NCBI GenBank assembly: GCA_030374765.1
Contig: JARGXX010000071.1
Span: 248,001 to 312,000, forward strand
From: Agarophyton chilense
Taxonomy: Eukaryota > Rhodophyta > Florideophyceae > Gracilariales > Gracilariaceae
Reading direction: 5' to 3'
Length of the DNA stretch: 64,000 nt
Below, in pieces: positions 60,901 through 64,000 of this stretch. Each line of letters opens with the position of its first letter. Position 1 is the stretch's first letter. Position numbers and translations under genes: made by a program. Below the pieces are notes generated by a model. The model was not told the DNA's origin. It did not search any database and saw only the letters and a list, made by a program, of their open reading frames with translations.

Positions 60901-61101
60901 TCTACTGTCCTCCGACTCTACGCGGATTCCTATTGAGCGTGGCATCAGAAACTTTGTGGGAAGCTTCGCAAAACCAGCTGCCTCCGGTCCGTCCACTCTG
61001 GTGCCGTTTTCTGTACTCCTTTCATCTTCGATCTTCGGTCTCTTGGCGGGATTCTCCAATCCATTCGCAGGAAGTCCTGTGTTCTCTCTTTTAGTAGCCA
61101 T
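57949..61101 (-). CDS. MTR4: Exosome RNA helicase MTR4
   Basis: 1050 residues, single exon. Ski2-like DExH helicase: Walker A AHTSAGKT (141-148), DEVHYMRDKERG (DEVH 232-235), SAT block FVFLSATIPNAREF, and motif VI QMSGRAGRRGLD. HYIHPSGGKGLHLVVDAKGQ is the MTR4 version of the region, distinguishing it from SKI2. The arch/KOW insertion and the helical C-terminal DSHCT domain follow (CSCFVLDEGK; MRIAYYWCKGQSFSSICEIA), ending in KRGIPFHASLYV, very close to the usual MTR4 end. It unwinds RNA for the nuclear exosome (TRAMP/NEXT-type complexes), so it is functionally linked to RRP46 in this window. The N-terminal ~110 residues are poorly conserved, as usual. Confidence 0.95.
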   Translation of the reverse strand: MATKRENTGLPANGLENPAKRPKIEDERSTENGTRVDGPEAAGFAKLPTKFLMPRSIGIRVESEDSRGPSVVPEKLGESPPMLKTSCKHDVSLPGDCSEEYDISALNMPQNPAKEYAFSLDSFQRESVKCLERNESVLVAAHTSAGKTVVAEYAIALALRDKQRVIYTSPIKALSNQKYRELEDEFQDVGLMTGDVTINKNASCLVMTTEILRSMLYRGSEVVREVSWVIFDEVHYMRDKERGVVWEETIILVPQNVRFVFLSATIPNAREFSEWIAHLKNQPCHTIYTDTRPVPLEHYIHPSGGKGLHLVVDAKGQFHIDAFEAAMRELESTKEREKESSVGLRKDKRRKRKSEGPGKTDCFKVVKEIMDRHFEPVIVFSFSRKDCEAMAMQMSQLNFSSEEDRSNIAQVFENAVASLNEEDQNLPQITAIFPLLESGIGIHHSGLLPIIKEVIELLFQEGLLKCLFATETFAMGLNMPAKTVVFTNIRKFDGSQFRQLAGGEYVQMSGRAGRRGLDKRGVAILMTDEKLEPATAKRIMSGSADPLKSTFKLGYNMLINLLRAEEADPEYVIARSLAQFQADRALPANEQKLQELEAERDSIPLGGWDIGVEEHEVRSYFKMRDVSEKLRTEVRDAIHKPSYILPFLQGGRVVRIREANSNSDFGWGAIVDCIRHATGVAKKAEEERYKVQVLVRCVAGSGNKGSRARPYKNIPNSGHSTYRDGRKSEKEEWVVCSFSLKDIDGLSAIRVVKPEDLRPIENRATVGRSVSEALRRYPDNIPMLDPFSDLGIADENLAILLKKVEALDEAMIASPVAKSPKIKVLHKQWTKRQQKNEEIKAVKHQLKIAKGIILKDELKRMKRVLRRLGFINNEDVVEVKGRVACEINSANELVLTELLLGGSLNNMDPAVLVAVCSCFVLDEGKIDENLKLEKELQAGFDSLKTVATRVGTVTKESNIPLDVDVFLESFNPNAMRIAYYWCKGQSFSSICEIADLFEGSVIRCLRRLEELLRQLVAAVKSIGNTELEEKIEAGSKALKRGIPFHASLYV

Positions 61102-62191
61102 GAGGATTTTGCAATAATTGAGGTCAGTACCGAAGAGCCGCCGAAAGATTCAGGTTGTTGTTTAGCACTTTAACTTGGGTAGTAAGTGACAAAGCCAGAA
61201 TCAGATATGCAAATCACGATGAAGTATAGTTCTCATCAAGAAATTCAACAATCGGCGAGGCAAGACCTAGAATAAAAGGGTTGTTTAAACTAGAACGCTG
61301 GGTATACGGATGAAGGCCACAGTGACCAGGGCACGATGCCAACGCTATCGAACAGACGCTTTCGATTCTGTGGAATTTGAGGTCCTGACAAAGACTGTAC
61401 TGCTTTCCAAGTTGGCGAAGTGGTACAGCTAGAGCGTCACAAGATGAGGTTCTTTGCTTCCGAAGTTAAAAGGAGAGATGAATATTCTAACGGCGTCGAT
61501 ACGGTAAATCAAAAGAGAGCGCGAGACTTGGATCAAGATGACTTTGGGCGAAATTCATCCCCTTGTACGAGTGTTGTTGACCATAAGTAACCAGAAGTCG
61601 ATACCTGTTTCGCAAAAAATCCAGAGCATGCCTAATTATTTGGACAAAAAGTTGTACTTAATTCTCACTGGAGCCCATGAAAACTACGAGACTTGTTCCA
61701 CGGATTACTGCCCAAGGAAGATTGCTGACTTGTCCTTCAAAGGATGTACTCGAGTTAGCTATTTCTAATCTTGTGCTTGTAGTTGCCTTCGTAGTATCTA
61801 TAATTCATTCAAACAGGATTGTGGGATTGTCCAAAAATGCATCGATAGATTACGAATCTGAACTTGAGAACGCTAAATTTACCAATGTGGGGGATGGATA
61901 GAATCCTTCAAATACAACTTGTCCTCCCTTGATCTTCTGCTCTACACCGAAAGAGTAGACGATGATCCGTAGCGATTTTTGCTAGGCAATTCCCACAAAT
62001 TACTCATGACTCAGGGCTGACTTTGTTCAAATCAATCGCACGCTTGAATGAAATAACGCGGTAAGACGATGGTGATCAAAAGCTAGCAGTTCCTACCCTT
62101 CGTAGTTTATTATGCTGCAGGAGTGCCAAAGTTTTCTAAGCTTTCGATTACAATTAATAGTGCGGCAGAGCGGAGTAACCAGCTGTTTTAG
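61102..62191. other. Intergenic, no gene recognised
   Basis: About 1.1 kb between MTR4 and SURF6. Small + strand frames at 61538-61768 and 61677-61901, and a charged stretch starting MRFFASEVKRRDEYSN near 61444, could be exons of a small gene, but nothing recognisable emerges. Confidence 0.4.
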
Positions 62192-63223
62192 TTAGCCTTT
62201 CTTCCTGCCATGTTTCATGGATTTTTTCTTCTTACTCCCAGTCCGATTCTCCTTCCGTTTTTTCAAATTGTTCTCCCTTCGCTCCTGCCTCAAACGCTTT
62301 TCGTCCTCGACAGCCTTCACTCTCTTAGTCCAGTCTTCTTTACTCTTTTCATGTTTTCTTTTCTCCTTTCGGATTGATTTTCTGATTTTTCCAACATCAT
62401 CCTTCACAGAATCGCCACGGACACGCTGCAACGCCTTTTCTATCTCCTTCTCCTTCACTTTATCTGAAACGTCCTTATCAGTCAAAGAGTTGAGCTTCCC
62501 AGTAGACCCAGATTTCGATTGATCTTTGTCTCTTTTGTTTAACAGCACCTTCTCTTCTTTGTCCTTTGTAGCTGCTTCGAGTTGTTTCTGCAAATCGACA
62601 AGTTTTTTGTGAGTGATTTTACGGCGCTTCGATCTCCGAAGCTTATCCTCGTCTGACGCAAAACCAGACAACCTGGTGGTCTCCAACGAAGGATCTGAAG
62701 AATTCTGCTTTTCCACATTCGCGCCTTCCGCAAGATCTTTTTCACTCGATGGTAAAGGCCGGTTTTTATCTTCACCAGATTTGGTTAGCTTGATTTCCTT
62801 GGTTTTGTTCTTCTGTTCCTTCTTTCTCTTCTTCGCTTTATCGGCTTTGCTCTCCTCCCGCTTTCTTTTCCTCTCATTGCGCATTTCCGTACATCCTTCA
62901 TCATCGGCTTTTCTCTCCGACCTCTTCTCCAAAATCTTCTGTTGCAGCTTCTGTTTCAACTGCTTCCGTTCTTCGCGTTCATTTGTAATATCAGGTTTCA
63001 AACGCTCCTCTTTTTTACGTCTTCTGTTTTTCTTTTTAGGTTTGGAGGTTTTCTTCTTTACGGGGGCATTTTCTTTTGATGATTTCTTCACCTTTTCATT
63101 GACGGTCTTCACTACCCCGTAAATGGACCTTGGAATTAAATCCAGGACTTGTCGCATCCATCTCTCATCTTCTTCCTCAAAGTAGTCCTTAATCTCTACT
63201 TCTGAGTTCTTTTCAGAAGCCAT
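62192..63223 (-). CDS. SURF6: SURF6/RRP14 ribosome biogenesis protein
   Basis: 343 residues, single exon, extremely Lys/Glu/Arg-rich. The C-terminal half fits the SURF6 domain: VDLQKQLEAATKDKEEKVLL, EKALQRVRGDSVKDDVGKIR, KSIRKEKRKHEKSKEDWTKR, then RLRQERRENNLKKRKENRTG and a KKKKSMKHGRKKG tail (the W..R...V...K..RQ..R..NL..R pattern). SURF6/Rrp14 is a nucleolar protein in 60S and 40S assembly. The N-terminus (YFEEEDERWMRQVLDLIPRS) is a likely RRP14 N-terminal helix. Low-complexity composition makes alignment less certain, but the C-terminal pattern is specific. Confidence 0.8.
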   Translation of the reverse strand: MASEKNSEVEIKDYFEEEDERWMRQVLDLIPRSIYGVVKTVNEKVKKSSKENAPVKKKTSKPKKKNRRRKKEERLKPDITNEREERKQLKQKLQQKILEKRSERKADDEGCTEMRNERKRKREESKADKAKKRKKEQKNKTKEIKLTKSGEDKNRPLPSSEKDLAEGANVEKQNSSDPSLETTRLSGFASDEDKLRRSKRRKITHKKLVDLQKQLEAATKDKEEKVLLNKRDKDQSKSGSTGKLNSLTDKDVSDKVKEKEIEKALQRVRGDSVKDDVGKIRKSIRKEKRKHEKSKEDWTKRVKAVEDEKRLRQERRENNLKKRKENRTGSKKKKSMKHGRKKG

Positions 63224-63542
63224 GTCGCCTTAGTCATGGAATGGGGCGGACTATTCCGACGGCGAGGATATTTAGTGGTTGAAAGGAACCCCGCCGGAGG
63301 ACTAGGTACGCACGGATTAACGACAGGGCTTGGGTTCAACCATAATTCTTTCAAGAATCCAAATAGAAATAGTATATTGTAATTGGATTTTAATTAATAT
63401 ATTCAGAGGTGGCGCTCAGTTCGAAACCTTTCTTTGCAATGCGCGCTCGCCCAGGACCTCTCATCTTCAACAGCAGTTTTCTATTCGATCGCTCCAGTAA
63501 GGTTGCGTGGGCATCGGCATCCACATACTTTCGTAAACAGCG
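63224..63542. promoter_or_regulatory. Divergent promoter region SURF6 / NDUFA13
   Basis: 319 bp between divergent start codons; AT-rich around 63370-63400. No further gene. Confidence 0.4.
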
Positions 63543-64000
63543 ATGGCTCACACTACCGGTCTTACTGGACCCCCTCAACCGCCTCCAAGGACCGTGCGAC
63601 AGGAGGTAGCTCCCAAGGGCGGATACGCCCGCATCAATGTCGCACGAAATGTTCCGAAGACTATTGGAGGGGGCGCTGGTTCGCTAATATTAGGAACTGC
63701 GTTAGTAATTGGATATGGAATGTATCGCGTAGGCACTTTTAATGTCAAAAGAAGGTGCGTGTTACGGACCGGATTTGAATGCCTATGAACTGGGCACCTT
63801 ATTGTACTAACCTGATTGGTTTTGTTTTTTGTGGGTGTTTCTTTGAATGGGCAGGGAGTTACGACAAGAGAAGAAGAATATTCGCTTGGCGATCATTCCA
63901 TTTCTGCAAGCAGAGGAAGATGCTCGTTTTGTTTCACAGGTATGTTCCGTCATGTCATTTCTATGGCAATTCTGCTTTCAAAGGATCGCTACAATTGATA
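63543..64000 (+). CDS. NDUFA13: NADH dehydrogenase 1 alpha subcomplex subunit 13 (GRIM-19), partial
   Basis: Accessory subunit of mitochondrial complex I. Exon 1 is 63543-63754, encoding VRQEVAPKGGYARINVARNV and the membrane segment SLILGTALVIGYGMYRVGTF. Intron 1 is 63755-63854 (GTGCGT...GGCAG, 100 bp). Exon 2 is 63855-63939, encoding RELRQEKKNIRLAIIPFLQA and EEDARFVSQ, all standard GRIM-19 features. Intron 2 starts at 63940 with GTATGT, and the rest of the gene (the C-terminal half) is beyond the window. ATG at 63543 is preceded by CAGCG. Confidence is high because the order of motifs matches the family along its length. Confidence 0.92.

Noticed and set aside
61395-61480. Possible tRNA (GTTGGCGAAGTGGTACAGC resembles a D-arm)
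   Set aside because: No matching acceptor stem, anticodon arm or GGTTCRANNCC T-arm follows.

Overview
This is a 64 kb piece of a nuclear eukaryotic genome. Best guess: a red alga, probably a florideophyte. Evidence: an RHL1-like subunit of the plant/algal topoisomerase VI complex (41.5 kb), a dehydrogenase with an N-terminus like a rhodophyte plastid transit peptide (36.1 kb), mostly single-exon genes with few short introns (about 100 bp), very tight gene spacing (17 and 39 bp between two convergent pairs), and long blocks of nested transposons. The species is not proven by the sequence.

Layout. 1-35.7 kb is an almost pure transposon landfill. A decayed Ty3/gypsy chromovirus (element 1, pol on +) runs from the left edge to about 12.9 kb. 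It is split at 3447-8854 by a TIR-bounded DNA transposon with a Tnp2/CACTA-like transposase. Removing that insert with one copy of a 2-bp target duplication restores the pol reading frame. Its probable 3' LTR (12.86-18.26 kb) appears to be split by Tc1/mariner and PIF/Harbinger relics. Another Tc1 relic, a short telomere-like tract and a Tigger/pogo relic follow. A second Tigger relic (minus strand) is interrupted by element 2 at 22762-34502, a complete, very young Ty3/gypsy chromovirus: two 916-bp LTRs that differ at only two positions I could find, a 5-bp ATTGT target duplication, gag with a CCHC knuckle, a textbook -1 frameshift heptamer at the gag stop, protease-RT-RNase H-integrase-chromodomain, and a polypurine tract. 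Despite its youth it has several in-frame stops and an Asp-to-Glu change at the first integrase catalytic position. Both gypsy elements carry a long ORF on the opposite strand between the chromodomain and the 3' LTR.

36-64 kb is gene-dense host DNA: SDR dehydrogenase (+), a broken APH-type kinase (+), ADAL/MAPDA deaminase (+), RHL1 (+), a possible augmin-7-like protein (+), DEK-domain protein (-), exosome subunit RRP46 (+), two divergent bromodomain genes (-/+), one of them with an AT-hook and a GATA finger, two tandem DUF1761 membrane proteins with a conserved intron position (+), cytosolic GluRS (-), PAF1 (+), MTR4 helicase (-), SURF6/RRP14 (-) and the start of NDUFA13/GRIM-19 (+, cut by the window edge).

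The host genes are mostly housekeeping functions: RNA exosome and ribosome biogenesis (RRP46, MTR4, SURF6), chromatin and transcription (PAF1, DEK, bromodomain proteins, RHL1), translation (GluRS) and respiration (NDUFA13). No tRNA, rRNA or CRISPR was found. The least explained signals are the antisense ORFs of the gypsy elements, a dispersed ACCT-N-GGT micro-palindrome concentrated in element 1, and the hairpin and tandem-repeat clusters at 5.8-8.6 kb.
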